A program made the translations under genes and the position numbers. From Acetobacteraceae bacterium (GTDB lineage: Bacteria > Pseudomonadota > Alphaproteobacteria > Acetobacterales > Acetobacteraceae), in NCBI GenBank assembly GCA_031291725.1, contig JARLIM010000021.1:62001-126000 (forward strand): 64,000 bases of DNA. Direction: 5' to 3'. Of the stretch, positions 20,472 through 31,449 are shown one piece after another. Positions within the stretch are counted from its first letter, which is position 1. Each line of letters opens with the position of its first letter. Under the pieces are notes generated by a model. That model had not been told where the DNA came from. It made no database searches and saw only the letters and a program-made list of their open reading frames with translations.

Positions 20472-20713
20472 CGGCGGCGACGGTGCCTTGTATTCCACGC
20501 GCCAGCCGAAAAGACTCCGGCATCGCGTTTCGGTTGTTTCAGACTTCCACTCATAGCCTGCCTGAACAATCAACGAAAGCGCTCACTCGTCTGATAAATT
20601 ATGAAATATCGTGACGCTGTTGCGCCCCCTTCACACAACACCTTCCCGAGCCGGTCTGTTTGCGCTAGCACGATGAGCAAGAACCTGTTCAACCGGAACG
20701 AGAGCGACGGTCG

Positions 20714-21367
20714 ATGACCCATGTGATGAAGTCGGGTGCACTGCAATCAGACCTACACCGTAAGGAAGGGAATAGCTCCGAATCAGCCGTTGACGGCAAT
20801 CGCCGCAGGATTTCCAACCCACTGATGTTCCTGCGCCGGTGGGCGGCCAATCCATTGCAGATGGGCTCCATCATCCCCTCCTCCCAGGCATTGTGCTTGC
20901 GCATCGCACGACAAATGCGGCGGACATCGGATCAATATGTCGTTGAACTGGGCGCGGGCACCGGTGTGGTGTCCAAGGCGATGCTCGATGCAGGGCTGCC
21001 GCCGGAGAAACTCTATGTGGTCGAAATCGTCCCCGACATGGCCAAACATCTGCGCGATGTGCTGCCGGGCGTGAACGTGATCGAGGGCGATGCGCGCGAT
21101 TTGGCCCAGCTGCTTCCGGAACATGTGCGCGGCAATGTCGGCACGGTGGTCTGCGGTGTGCCGCTGGTGCTGCTGCCGCTGGCTGAACAGAAGAAGTTCA
21201 TCGACGCCATGGACGCCGTGGCACCGGGCGTGGGCTTCCTGCATTTCAGCTACTGCATCACCTCGCCGCTGCCCTATCAGAAGCACCATCTGACGGCCAA
21301 GCGCGAGGAATGGACCCCGCGCAACTTCCCGCCCGCCTCGGTCTGGCGCTACACGCCGGAGAAGTGA
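20714..21367 (+). CDS. PmtA-like phospholipid N-methyltransferase
   Basis: A 217-residue class I SAM methyltransferase. SAM-binding motif I is VVELGAGTGVVSKAML, preceded by the block FLRRWAANPLQMGSIIPSS, which is characteristic of the small bacterial phosphatidylethanolamine N-methyltransferases (PmtA) and related rRNA-dimethylase-like proteins. Late motifs VCGVPLVLLPL and FLHFSYCITSPLPY fit this group. It may make phosphatidylcholine or its methylated precursors at the inner membrane. It is divergent from the pleD-like gene across 242 bp, in which I see no other feature. Confidence 0.75.
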   Translation: MTHVMKSGALQSDLHRKEGNSSESAVDGNRRRISNPLMFLRRWAANPLQMGSIIPSSQALCLRIARQMRRTSDQYVVELGAGTGVVSKAMLDAGLPPEKLYVVEIVPDMAKHLRDVLPGVNVIEGDARDLAQLLPEHVRGNVGTVVCGVPLVLLPLAEQKKFIDAMDAVAPGVGFLHFSYCITSPLPYQKHHLTAKREEWTPRNFPPASVWRYTPEK

Positions 21368-21374
21368 TGGCGTT

Positions 21375-21400
21375 GGTGGGACCGCCCGCGCGATCCCACC
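21375..21400. terminator. Short hairpin between convergent pmtA-like and trpE genes
   Basis: GGTGGGA (21375-21381) can pair with TCCCACC (21394-21400) around a GC-rich loop. It lies in the 41-bp gap between two convergent stops. It resembles half of the 1578-1658 repeat. No U-run follows, so terminator function is tentative. Confidence 0.4.
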
Positions 21401-21408
21401 CGCCGATT

Positions 21409-22905
21409 TCAGCCCCTGCCCGCCGCGAATCGTACGGCTTCTTCGGCCGCCCGCATCATGCCGCGCGCCTTCTGGCGGGTTTCCTCATATTCCGCCTCCG
21501 GGTCCGAATCGGCCACCACGCCGCATCCGGCCTGGATATACATCGTACCGTCCTTGACCACCGCCGTGCGCAGGCCGATGCAGGTGTCCATTGAGCCGTC
21601 GGCGGCGAAATAGCCGATGCAGCCGGCATAGATGCCGCGCCGAATCGGCTCCAACTCCTCGATGATCTCCATCGCCCGCACCTTCGGCGCCCCGGTCAGC
21701 GTGCCGGCCGGGAAGCCGGCCACCAGCGCATCGACGGCATCGAGCCCCGCCTGCAATTCGCCCTGCACGTCCGACATGATGTGCATCACGTGGCTGAAGC
21801 GCTCGATGGCGAAGCTTTCCGTCACCTTCACCGTGCCGATTTCCGCCACCCGGCCGACATCGTTGCGGCCGAGATCGAGCAGCATCAGATGCTCGGCACG
21901 CTCTTTCGGATCGGCGAGCAATTCGGCTTCCAGACGCTGATCTTCCTCATGCGTCGCCCCCCGGCGTCGTGTGCCGGCCAGCGGACGGATGGTGACGACG
22001 TTGTCGCGCAACCGCACCAGAAGCTCGGGGCTGGAGCCGACGACGGCAAAGCCGCCGAAATCGAGGAAGAACAGGAACGGCGCCGGGCTGATCCGACGCA
22101 ATGCGCGATACAGTGCCAAAGGCGGCAATTGGAACGGCACCGAAAAACGCTGGCTCGGCACGATCTGGAAGGCATCACCGGCGCGGATATAATCCTTCGC
22201 CTTCTCCACCGCATCGATAAAGCCTTCCCGCGTGAAGCTCGATTGCGGCTCTTCCAGCGGCGGCAGATCCACCGGTGGGGCGGGCATCGGCAACGGACGG
22301 GTGAGCGCCATCGCGGCCTGATCCAGCCGATCCTGTGCCGCCTGCCACGCAACCGCCGAGGAGACGCCCTCACGCGGATAGACCGGCGCTGCGAAGGTCA
22401 GCAGATCGGTCACGTTGTCGAAAATGGCGAACAGCGTCGGGCGCAGCAGCACCGCATCCGGCAGATGCAGCGGATCGTGGTTCTTGGCGGGCAGATCCTC
22501 CATCTGGCGCACCATGTCATAGCCCAGATAGCCCACCAGCCCGCCTGCCATCGGCGGCAGATCGGCAGGCACGTCCAGCCGCGACTCGGCAATCAGCGTG
22601 CGCAGATTGTCGAGCGGCAAGCCGTCCTGCTTGACGAAGGCGAAGGGGGCCGCCTCGGCATTGCGGTTGAGTTCGGACACGCCATTGCGGCAACGCCAGA
22701 TCAGGTCCGGTTCCAGACCGATGATCGAATAGCGGCCGCGCGAGGCACCGCCTTCGATGGATTCGAGCAGGAACGCATTCGGACGTCCCTGCACCAGCTT
22801 GAGATAGGCGGCCACCGGGGTTTCCAGATCCGCCACTGAGCGCCGCCAGACCAGATGCCCACGACCGGAGTCGTAATCGGCAACAAAGCGGGCTTTTTCG
22901 GTCAT
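21409..22905 (-). CDS. trpE: Anthranilate synthase component I
   Basis: Catalyses chorismate to anthranilate with ammonia from a TrpG partner. It is 498 residues. The N-terminal part carries the tryptophan feedback site region (LLESIEGGASRGRYSIIG). The catalytic chorismate-binding domain has PLAGTRRRG, HLMLLDLGRNDVGRVAEIG, GTLTGAPKVRAMEIIEELE and IQAGCGVVADSDPE. There is no TrpG fusion. ATG 22905 has GGAAAG nine bases upstream; ATG 22911 is the alternative. It follows ppiD by 22 bases on the same strand; no trp leader peptide is visible. Confidence 0.95.
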   Translation of the reverse strand: MTEKARFVADYDSGRGHLVWRRSVADLETPVAAYLKLVQGRPNAFLLESIEGGASRGRYSIIGLEPDLIWRCRNGVSELNRNAEAAPFAFVKQDGLPLDNLRTLIAESRLDVPADLPPMAGGLVGYLGYDMVRQMEDLPAKNHDPLHLPDAVLLRPTLFAIFDNVTDLLTFAAPVYPREGVSSAVAWQAAQDRLDQAAMALTRPLPMPAPPVDLPPLEEPQSSFTREGFIDAVEKAKDYIRAGDAFQIVPSQRFSVPFQLPPLALYRALRRISPAPFLFFLDFGGFAVVGSSPELLVRLRDNVVTIRPLAGTRRRGATHEEDQRLEAELLADPKERAEHLMLLDLGRNDVGRVAEIGTVKVTESFAIERFSHVMHIMSDVQGELQAGLDAVDALVAGFPAGTLTGAPKVRAMEIIEELEPIRRGIYAGCIGYFAADGSMDTCIGLRTAVVKDGTMYIQAGCGVVADSDPEAEYEETRQKARGMMRAAEEAVRFAAGRG

Positions 22906-22927
22906 GGTCATCTGCTTTCCGGTGGTC

Positions 22928-24838
22928 TTAATCGGCCTGCGCCATCTGGTCGAGAAGCGCGGCGTTGATCTTCGGTGACGCGGCATTGCGCACCGAGACG
23001 ATGAAACTGCTTTCAATGTCAGAGGCGATGGATTTGGCGAGTTCATCGCGAATCCGCGCCACCCCGTCCGCATCCTTCGCCGGATCGGGGGTGACGACAT
23101 GATCCAGCACCGCAACCGTAAAGCCGTTCGGCGTCTCGATCATCGTCGCTTCTCCCGGCTTGAGCGAGAATAGCGGCCCCACCAATTGCGGCGGCACCCC
23201 GGCGGGCGGCGTATCGCGGCCAACCGGGGGCAGCGTGACCGGCTGCAGCCCGGCCTGAGAGGCTTCATGCTGCAAGGTCATGCCGGATTTAAGCCCGCCG
23301 ATCATCCCGGCGGCGAGCACTTCCTGTGCGTGACGCATGGCGTCATGCGTCCAATCCGCCTGCACAACAGCCTTCACCTCAGCCAGCGGACGGGTGGCGG
23401 CCGGCGTGATGTCCTCGATGTCGAAGGCATAGAAGGATTGCGTGCCGTCCTTGGCATTGGGGGCCTGTACAAGATTGGCGGTGTCGCCCTTCTTGGCCTG
23501 GAAAATCGCCTGGATCAGCGCCGGACGCAGCTCGGCCGGGCCGGGAATCGGCGCCGGTTTGCCTTCAGGCGTATTGCCGGCCGCATCCAACGTGCCTTCC
23601 ACGGCGGCCAGGCCGAAATCGGGCGACAGATTTTCCAACGTCGTGCCACCGGCCAGTGCGTCCTGCACCTTGTTGGCGCGATCATAGAGCAGATCGACCG
23701 CCTTCTCGTTGACCAGCGTGGCGCGCAGTTCGGGGGTCACGTCCGCCAGGCTACGACTGCTGCCGGAGGTGATTTTCACCACTTTGACCACATACCAACC
23801 CAGCGCGCTCTTCAGCGGTGGGGCGACGGTATCCACCGGCGTGGCGAAAACCACCTTCCCCAGTTCGGGAGCCGGGAATTCCACCTGGGTGGCATCTTCC
23901 AACTCCACCGGCCCTGCCCCGGCTTTTTGAGCGACGGCCTGCATCTGCGTCCAATCCACCCCTGCCCGCCATTGCGCCGCGAGAGCCTTGGCGCTGTCTT
24001 CAGATTGGGTGAGCAGCACCTGCACACTGCGCTTCTCGGGCAGCGAGAATTCCGAGCGGCGCGACTCGTAGGCGGCCTTGATCTCGTCGTCGGAGACCTT
24101 CACCTCACCGGCCAGGGTCTCAGGCGACAGCACCACCGCACGCACACGGCGGGTTTCCCGAGTGACGTAACGGCCGGCATTGTTCTCATAGAAGCGCTGC
24201 AACTGCGCATCCGTGGGGGAAGGTGGCGGCACGGCGCGGGCGAAAGGCACCTCGACGGCCACAGCCACGCGCTGCTCATTTTGCAGGCGATAGAAGGCGT
24301 TGGTCATCGTGTCCGGCACCACGGCATCGGCGCGCAACGGCAAAATCAGCTCGCGCACCAGCATGTCGTCACGCATTTCGTCGAGAAAGCGCTTCTCGGT
24401 GTAGTTGTTGCTGTTGAGCAGTTGCAGGAAGGTGTTGCGGTCAAACTGACCGTTGGGGCCCTTGAAGGCCGGCACGGCGAACACCGCCTGGCGCAGCGCC
24501 TCATCCGGCACCGCCAGGTGATAGGCGGCGGCCTTGGCATCCAGGGCCGTGGAGATAATCAGCCGATCCAGCGCCTGCCCGGCCACCGCGCGGCGGATTT
24601 CCGGGGTCGACTCGATGGATGTGCCCATCGCGTGCAGCGTTTGCTGCAACTGGCGATGATAGATCGCATCCAGTTTGTCCGGCGTGACGCGCTCGCCGCC
24701 GACGACGGCAACGGCGCGATCATCGGTGGTGTTGCGCACCCAATCCCCCACCCCCCAGAAGGCGAAAGCGGCGACAAGAATGCCAAAGAAGATCTTGGCG
24801 ACGATCGTGTCAATGAAGCGGCGGAAACTGCCAAGCAT
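22928..24838 (-). CDS. ppiD: PpiD-like periplasmic peptidyl-prolyl isomerase/chaperone
   Basis: A 636-residue inner-membrane-anchored chaperone for proteins leaving the Sec translocon. It has a single N-terminal TM (about 12-34, IVAKIFFGILVAAFAFWGVGDW), a SurA_N-like domain (about 40-240), a divergent parvulin domain (about 260-360, GWYVVKV) and a C-terminal SurA_N-like region. The layout and length match PpiD. It lies upstream of trpE on the same strand and is divergent from tpiA. Parvulin catalytic residues are not obvious, so isomerase activity may be weak. Confidence 0.9.
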   Translation of the reverse strand: MLGSFRRFIDTIVAKIFFGILVAAFAFWGVGDWVRNTTDDRAVAVVGGERVTPDKLDAIYHRQLQQTLHAMGTSIESTPEIRRAVAGQALDRLIISTALDAKAAAYHLAVPDEALRQAVFAVPAFKGPNGQFDRNTFLQLLNSNNYTEKRFLDEMRDDMLVRELILPLRADAVVPDTMTNAFYRLQNEQRVAVAVEVPFARAVPPPSPTDAQLQRFYENNAGRYVTRETRRVRAVVLSPETLAGEVKVSDDEIKAAYESRRSEFSLPEKRSVQVLLTQSEDSAKALAAQWRAGVDWTQMQAVAQKAGAGPVELEDATQVEFPAPELGKVVFATPVDTVAPPLKSALGWYVVKVVKITSGSSRSLADVTPELRATLVNEKAVDLLYDRANKVQDALAGGTTLENLSPDFGLAAVEGTLDAAGNTPEGKPAPIPGPAELRPALIQAIFQAKKGDTANLVQAPNAKDGTQSFYAFDIEDITPAATRPLAEVKAVVQADWTHDAMRHAQEVLAAGMIGGLKSGMTLQHEASQAGLQPVTLPPVGRDTPPAGVPPQLVGPLFSLKPGEATMIETPNGFTVAVLDHVVTPDPAKDADGVARIRDELAKSIASDIESSFIVSVRNAASPKINAALLDQMAQAD

Positions 24839-24942
24839 CTCTAGGTCCCAAGCTGCGGAGGCGGCACCTTACCGCCCGCCGCATCCGTTTGCCACCAACC
24901 GGGCGGATCGGCTAGACCGGGCATGACAAACGGAGCATGACA

Positions 24943-25713
24943 ATGCGGCAATTGATCGCTGGCAATTGGAAGATGAACGGTCGGCTGGCCGATGGCGCGG
25001 CCCTGGTGGGCAAGCTGCAACAGGCGGTCAGTGGCCTTGAATGTGACGTTCTGATCTGCCCGCCGGCGACCTTACTGCACACCCTGGCGGCGCAATTGGC
25101 TGGTTCTGCGGTGCAGGTTGGCGGCCAGGATTGTCACACCAAGGTCAGCGGTGCGCATACCGGCGATATTTCCGCCGCCATGCTGCGCGATGCCGGGGCA
25201 GCCTGGGTGATTCTGGGCCATTCCGAGCGCCGCACCGATCATGGCGAGAGCGATGCGATGGTGCAGGCCAAGACCCGCGCCGCCGTGGCCGCCGGCCTTT
25301 CGCCGATTGTCTGCGTGGGCGAGACCGAAGCCGAGCGGGTCGCGGGCGCACAAGATGCCGTCGTCGGCGGGCAGTTGATCGGCAGCCTGCCGCAGGATTT
25401 CGCCCAGGGTTATGCGGGTGTTGTGGCCTATGAGCCGGTCTGGGCGATCGGCACCGGGCGCACGCCGTCGGAAGCCGATGTGGCGCAAATGCATGCGCAT
25501 ATTCGCAAAACGCTGGTCTCGCATCTGGGCGAAGCCGGGCGCGGCGTACGAATTCTCTATGGCGGCTCCGTCAAGCCGTCCAACGCGGCAGCCCTGTTGG
25601 CATTGCCGGACGTGGGCGGTGCGCTGGTCGGTGGCGCTGCTTTGGTGGCTGACGATTTCGCGGCCATCGCCCATGCGTCGCACGCTGTTGCGGCGGCTGC
25701 GCGTGCAGGCTAG
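24943..25713 (+). CDS. tpiA: Triose-phosphate isomerase
   Basis: Interconverts dihydroxyacetone phosphate and glyceraldehyde 3-phosphate. It is 256 residues. The substrate lysine is in AGNWKMNG, the catalytic histidine in ILGHSERR, the catalytic glutamate in [10 protein letters not shown], and the phosphate loop ends in [10 protein letters not shown]. Two ATGs lie six bases apart; 24943 is at better spacing from GGAG than 24937. It is the first gene of tpiA-secG-pyrG-kdsA. Confidence 0.97.
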   Translation: MRQLIAGNWKMNGRLADGAALVGKLQQAVSGLECDVLICPPATLLHTLAAQLAGSAVQVGGQDCHTKVSGAHTGDISAAMLRDAGAAWVILGHSERRTDHGESDAMVQAKTRAAVAAGLSPIVCVGETEAERVAGAQDAVVGGQLIGSLPQDFAQGYAGVVAYEPVWAIGTGRTPSEADVAQMHAHIRKTLVSHLGEAGRGVRILYGGSVKPSNAAALLALPDVGGALVGGAALVADDFAAIAHASHAVAAAARAG

Positions 25714-25739
25714 AAGCCGCGCTTGTTCCGAGGGAAATC

Positions 25740-26072
25740 ATGACCAACGTTCTGCTGATCATCCATTTGTTCGTCACCATCGCGCTGATTGGCATTGTGC
25801 TGATTCAGCGCAGTGAAGGTGGCGGGCTGGGCATTGGCAGCTCGCAGGGCATGGGTGCGTTCATGGGTGGGCGCGGCACGGCCAATCTGCTCACCCGCAC
25901 GACGGCCATTCTGGGTACGGCCTTCTTTGTGTTGTCGCTCACGCTGGCGCTGCTCAATCGCGGCGTGGTCAATGGCGGGCACTCGCTGCTCGACACAACG
26001 GATGCCAAGCCAGCCGCTGCGGCGCCCGCCGTTCCGGCGGCCCCAAAAGGCCCCGTCGTTCCGACGAACTGA
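25740..26072 (+). CDS. secG: Protein translocase subunit SecG
   Basis: A 110-residue small subunit of the SecYEG translocon. Two TM segments (about 3-20 and 52-72) flank the conserved cytoplasmic QRSEGGGLGIGSSQG and the FMGGRGTANLLTRTTAILG block. A low-complexity Ala/Pro tail (about 86-110) follows, as in other alphaproteobacterial SecG. GAGGGAAAT precedes the ATG. tpiA-secG-pyrG order is widely conserved. The 136-bp gap to pyrG contains nothing clear beyond a weak CGCCCC/GGGGCG hairpin near 26100. Confidence 0.95.
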   Translation: MTNVLLIIHLFVTIALIGIVLIQRSEGGGLGIGSSQGMGAFMGGRGTANLLTRTTAILGTAFFVLSLTLALLNRGVVNGGHSLLDTTDAKPAAAAPAVPAAPKGPVVPTN

Positions 26073-26139
26073 CGCCTCTTCCTCCGAGGCTCTTCGCCTC
26101 GCCCCTCAGCCGGGGGGCGAGCCCTTCATTGTGTGCTGA

Positions 26140-27865
<1,726 letters not shown>

Positions 27866-27878
<13 letters not shown>

Positions 27879-28696
27879 GTACCGTCTCGGTGGGCAATGT
27901 CGCCTTCGGCAATGCCCTGCCCTTCGTGCTGATCGCCGGCCCCTGCCAGATCGAAAGCCGCGAGCACGCTTTCGAGATGGCAGCGGCAATTGGCGAGATT
28001 TGCCGGGAGCTGAACATCCCCTGGATCTACAAATCCAGCTACGACAAGGCCAACCGCACCTCGGCCAAGGCAGAGCGCGGCGTTGGCATGGCGAAGGGAT
28101 TGCAGATCCTCGCCGATGTGCGGGAGGCATTCGGCTGTCCGGTGCTGACCGATGTGCACGAGATCACCCATTGCGCCCCGGCCGCCGAAGCGGTGGACGT
28201 GCTGCAAATTCCGGCCTTCCTCTGCCGCCAGACCGATCTGCTGATCGCGGCGGGCGAAACCGGGCGGGCGATCAATGTGAAAAAGGGGCAGTTCCTCGCC
28301 CCGTGGGATATGGTCAACGTGGCGGCGAAGATTGCCTCCACCGGCAATCAGCGCATCATTCTGTGCGACCGTGGCACCAGCTTTGGCTACAACACGCTGG
28401 TCTCCGATTTCCGTGGCCTGCCGATCATGGCGCGCACCGGCTATCCGGTGATGTTCGACGCCACGCATTCCGTGCAACAGCCGGGCGGCCTTGGCGGCGC
28501 CTCGGGCGGGCAGCGCGAATTCGCGCCGGTGCTGGCGCGGGCGGCGGTGGCGGTGGGCGTGTCCTCGCTGTTCATCGAGACGCATCAAGACCCGGATAAT
28601 GCTCCGTCAGACGGCCCGAACATGATCCCGATCGCCGAGATGCCGGCTGTGCTGAAGCGGCTGAAAGCGTTTGACGATCTGGCCAAGCAAGGTTGA
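27866..28696 (+). CDS. kdsA: KDO-8-phosphate synthase
   Basis: Condenses arabinose 5-phosphate with phosphoenolpyruvate to make KDO 8-phosphate for lipopolysaccharide. It is 276 residues from ATG 27866. Diagnostic blocks are LIAGPCQIESREHAF, YKSSYDKANRTS, TDVHE, INVKKGQFLAPWDM, CDRGTSFGYNTLVSDFRG, FDATHSVQQPGG and the late FIETHQDPDNAPSDGPNM. CQ in AGPCQIES hints at the metal-dependent class, which uses a cysteine there, but this is not certain. It sits directly behind pyrG. Confidence 0.96.
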
Positions 28697-28701
28697 AAAC
28701 G

Positions 28702-29115
28702 ATGCTCGCTCGCCGCCATATCATCGCCGCCAGCCTCGCGCTGATTGCCACGGGTGCGTGCGCCCAGACGAAAGGACTTCAGATGATCGACCACAAGATC
28801 GGCACCGGTGCCACCGCCGTTGCAGGCAAGACCGTGTTTGTCCATTACACCGGCTGGCTGTTCGATGCCGCCGCCCCGGACAATAAAGGCCGCAAATTCG
28901 ACAGCTCGCGCGATCGCGGCCAGCCGTTCAGCTTCCCGCTGGGCGAAGGCTATGTGATCCAGGGTTGGGATAAGGGCGTTGAGGGCATGCAGGTTGGCGG
29001 TCAGCGCACCCTGACGATTCCGCCGGAACTTGGCTATGGCGCGCGCGGCGCCGGTGGCGTGATCCCGCCGAACGCCACGCTGGTCTTCGACGTCGAATTG
29101 CTCGACGTGCGCTGA
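28702..29115 (+). CDS. FKBP-type peptidyl-prolyl isomerase, exported
   Basis: A 137-residue protein. The signal peptide (about 1-21, IIAASLALIATGACAQ) is followed by one FKBP domain with VHYTGWLFD, KFDSSRDRGQPFSF, GYVIQGWDKGVEGMQVGGQRTLTIPPELGYG and IPPNATLVFDVELLDV, all intact. The cysteine at the signal end is not in a good lipobox, so a soluble periplasmic protein is more likely than a lipoprotein. It begins six bases after the kdsA stop and is followed by a hairpin. Confidence 0.93.
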   Translation: MLARRHIIAASLALIATGACAQTKGLQMIDHKIGTGATAVAGKTVFVHYTGWLFDAAAPDNKGRKFDSSRDRGQPFSFPLGEGYVIQGWDKGVEGMQVGGQRTLTIPPELGYGARGAGGVIPPNATLVFDVELLDVR

Positions 29116-29126
29116 AGCACGTTTAG

Positions 29127-29158
29127 ACCAGACTGACCCCGATGCGGTTCAGTCTGGT
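29127..29158 (+). terminator. Hairpin after the tpiA-secG-pyrG-kdsA-FKBP run
   Basis: ACCAGACTGA (29127-29136) pairs perfectly with TCAGTCTGGT (29149-29158) across a 12-nt loop, 12 bases after the FKBP stop. The following bases TGGACGTTGC contain no long U-run, so it may be a weak or Rho-assisted end. Confidence 0.6.
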
Positions 29159-29190
29159 TGGACGTTGCTCCAGGCTCCAGAGCCAATGAC

Positions 29191-29248
29191 CACCTCCCCC
29201 CGACGTCATGGCGCGCGCGTTGTGCCGCAATGACGACGTGGGGCGGTG
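29191..29248. repeat. Palindromic intergenic repeat, CCGTCATTGC family (copy 2)
   Basis: Nineteen-base arms (29191-29209 and 29230-29248) are inverse copies with about four mismatches. The core CGTCAT...GCCGCAATGACG matches the elements at 51-123 and 55129-55227. It lies between convergent genes, the FKBP and the TPR protein. Confidence 0.6.
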
Positions 29249-29274
29249 AAGGTTCATCCCTCCATCATGATGAC

Positions 29275-29856
29275 CTAACTCTTCTCGCCCTCAACCCGGC
29301 GCCGCAATTCGTCCAGATGTTCGCTGCCGCCGCGGGTCTTGGGATCGAGCGCGATCAGCTTCTGCCAAGCGGCATAGGCGGCCTTGAGGTTGCCCTGCGC
29401 CTCGGCGATCTCCGACAGGCTGCGCCATGCCGCGAAATGGCGGGGTTCATGGCGCAGCACGTCTTCCAGATCGTGATAGGCCCCCGCCACGTCTCCCTTG
29501 TGATAGCGGGCAAGAGCGCGATGATGCAGGATTTCCAGCGCGTCCGGTGCCAAGACCTGGGCAGCGTCGATATCAGCCAGCGCCTCATCGGCATCGTCAT
29601 GGGCGATTTCGCTGGAAGAACGCTGCAACAGCATCGCCACAATCGGGCCGCCTTCCTGTTCCCACCCCCGCAAGATGCGCGCCTCCAGCCCCGCCGCCGC
29701 CGCCGCGTCCTGAGCTTCGGCTAGAGCGTCGAGCAGACCGGAGACATCCAGCCGTGCCTGCGCCCCGGCGGGGGCCGACAGCGACAGCATCGCGCACACA
29801 AGACGCCAGCGCACGCCCCCAGCCGCGCGCGGCAAGCGGCATGCGGGCAAGATCAA
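29275..29856 (-). CDS. Exported TPR-repeat protein, last gene of the glc cluster
   Basis: A 193-residue protein with a likely signal peptide (about 1-32, ending SAPAGAQA) and a C-terminal superhelix of two to three TPR motifs (ALARYHKGDVAGAYHDLEDVL; SEIAEAQGNLKAAYAAWQKLI). The TTG at 29856 overlaps the glcF stop (TTGA) behind a GGAG, suggesting translational coupling; ATG 29790 is an alternative that would remove most of the signal peptide. Function is unknown. A scaffold or assembly role for the membrane-linked glycolate oxidase is only a guess from context. Confidence 0.7.
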   Translation of the reverse strand: MILPACRLPRAAGGVRWRLVCAMLSLSAPAGAQARLDVSGLLDALAEAQDAAAAAGLEARILRGWEQEGGPIVAMLLQRSSSEIAHDDADEALADIDAAQVLAPDALEILHHRALARYHKGDVAGAYHDLEDVLRHEPRHFAAWRSLSEIAEAQGNLKAAYAAWQKLIALDPKTRGGSEHLDELRRRVEGEKS

Positions 29857-31157
29857 ACGCTCCGGGGCAAACCGGCAGGCTCCGGCCCGCCCGCCATCCA
29901 GTCGAGCAGCTCCACCGTATGCACCACCGGCTTGCGGCCACTGAGTTGCGTGATGCAGCCAATATTGCCCGCCGCGATCAGATCGGGCTGCACCGCTTCC
30001 AGATTGGCCAGCTTGCGTTCCCGCAAGGCACCGGCGAATTCCGGCTGCATGATGTTGTAGGTGCCCGCCGAGCCGCAGCAGATATGCGCCTCATGCGGCA
30101 CCGCCACCCTGAAGCCCGCCTTGGCGAGCAGCGCCTTGGGCTCGTTGGTGATCTTCTGGCCATGCTGAAGGCTGCAGGCCGCGTGGTAGGCAACGGTCAG
30201 GCCAGAGGGCGGGCGGGTGGCGACATAGCCCAGGCGGGTCAGATATTCGGTGATGTCGCATGCCAGCGCCGAGACACGGGCCGCCTGCGCGGCATCCGGC
30301 TCATGTCGCAGCATGAAGCCGTAATCCTTCACCGTCGTGCCGCAGCCGGAGGCGTTGACGACGATGGCATCCAGCCCGTCGCGCTCGATCTCCTGCGTCC
30401 AGGCCCGCACATTGGCGCGCACCGAGGCCACGGCCGGGTCGTGCAGCCCCATGTGATGCGTCAACGCGCCACAGCAGCCCGCGCCCTTGGCCACCACCAC
30501 CTCCACGCCCATGCGGTTGAGCAGACGGATGGTGGCTTCGTTGATCGACGGCGAGAGCACCTGTTGCGCACAGCCCGCCAGCAACGCCACGCGGGCGCGG
30601 CGGGTGCCGATGGCGGGGTGAACCTGCGGCGTTTCCACCGAGGATGTCGCCGGAATATGGCGCGGGGCGAGGTCGAACATCGCGCGCACACGCTGGAAGA
30701 ACATCCCCTTGCGCGGCAACAGCCCGGCCAGCGGACGCACCAGTGCCGTCGCCTTCAGCGCCAGCCGCATGCGTGACGGCACCGGCAGAATCACCCGCAA
30801 AGCCCCGCGCAGCAGCTTTTCATGCCAGGGGCGGGTATAAGTCTGCTCGATATAGGTCCGCGCATGGTCGATCAGATGCATGTAATTCACCCCTGACGGG
30901 CAGGTGGTCATGCAGCTGAGGCAGGAGAGGCAACGATCGACGTGTTTGACCACCTCCTGCGTTGCCGGGCGGCCGGATTCGAGCATGTCCTTGATCAGAT
31001 AGATCCGCCCGCGCGGGCTATCCAACTCATCGCCGCGCAACAGGAAGGTGGGGCAGGTGGCGGTGCACATGCCGCAATGCACGCAGGTGCGCAGAATCTT
31101 GTTCGAGACCTCGATGGCCGGGTCGCGCAGTTGCTCAGCGGTGAAGTTGGTTTGCAT
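29853..31157 (-). CDS. glcF: Glycolate oxidase iron-sulfur subunit GlcF
   Basis: Electron-transfer subunit of glycolate oxidase, 434 residues. Two ferredoxin clusters are seen: C25, C28, C31, C35 (CVHCGMCTATCP) and C76, C79, C82, C86 (CLSCLSCMTTCP). Two CCG domains follow (GAGCCGALTHHMG; HICCGSAGTYNIMQ). It passes electrons from the GlcD/GlcE flavins to the respiratory chain at the inner membrane. It lies after glcD and glcE with a small membrane protein gene in between. Confidence 0.95.
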   Translation of the reverse strand: MQTNFTAEQLRDPAIEVSNKILRTCVHCGMCTATCPTFLLRGDELDSPRGRIYLIKDMLESGRPATQEVVKHVDRCLSCLSCMTTCPSGVNYMHLIDHARTYIEQTYTRPWHEKLLRGALRVILPVPSRMRLALKATALVRPLAGLLPRKGMFFQRVRAMFDLAPRHIPATSSVETPQVHPAIGTRRARVALLAGCAQQVLSPSINEATIRLLNRMGVEVVVAKGAGCCGALTHHMGLHDPAVASVRANVRAWTQEIERDGLDAIVVNASGCGTTVKDYGFMLRHEPDAAQAARVSALACDITEYLTRLGYVATRPPSGLTVAYHAACSLQHGQKITNEPKALLAKAGFRVAVPHEAHICCGSAGTYNIMQPEFAGALRERKLANLEAVQPDLIAAGNIGCITQLSGRKPVVHTVELLDWMAGGPEPAGLPRSV

Positions 31158-31163
31158 GGGAGA

Positions 31164-31421
31164 TCAGCCCGAAGAACGCATGCCGAACACAACGCCGGTC
31201 ACAGCCGCAGCAAGCGCCACATATTCGGCGATTGCGCGGGCTTGGGCGGTGAACATCCATGAATAGTTGAAGATAACCACACAGACCATCGCGAGAAAAA
31301 ACACACCCGAGACGATCGCCGACCAGATGCGCAACGGGCGACCGTTGGCGATGAAAATGCTGGAGACAACACCGGTAAAGATGCCGAACGCCACCATCGC
31401 AAGAGTGGTAAGCCAGGTCAC
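31164..31421 (-). CDS. Small two- to three-TM membrane protein between glcE and glcF
   Basis: About 85 residues, almost wholly hydrophobic, with TM segments near 4-25, 36-55 and 63-80 and a short FTAQARAIAEY loop. I recognise no family. GTG 31421 has GGAG at good spacing; TTG 31433 and ATG 31397 are alternatives. It lies six bases from glcF and 28 bases from glcE, so it is co-transcribed with glycolate oxidase. It could anchor the complex in the membrane, since GlcD, E and F have no TM segments; this is inference. Confidence 0.65.
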   Translation of the reverse strand: MTWLTTLAMVAFGIFTGVVSSIFIANGRPLRIWSAIVSGVFFLAMVCVVIFNYSWMFTAQARAIAEYVALAAAVTGVVFGMRSSG

Positions 31422-31449
31422 ACGATGCTCCAATTCTCGCAGCTTGCGA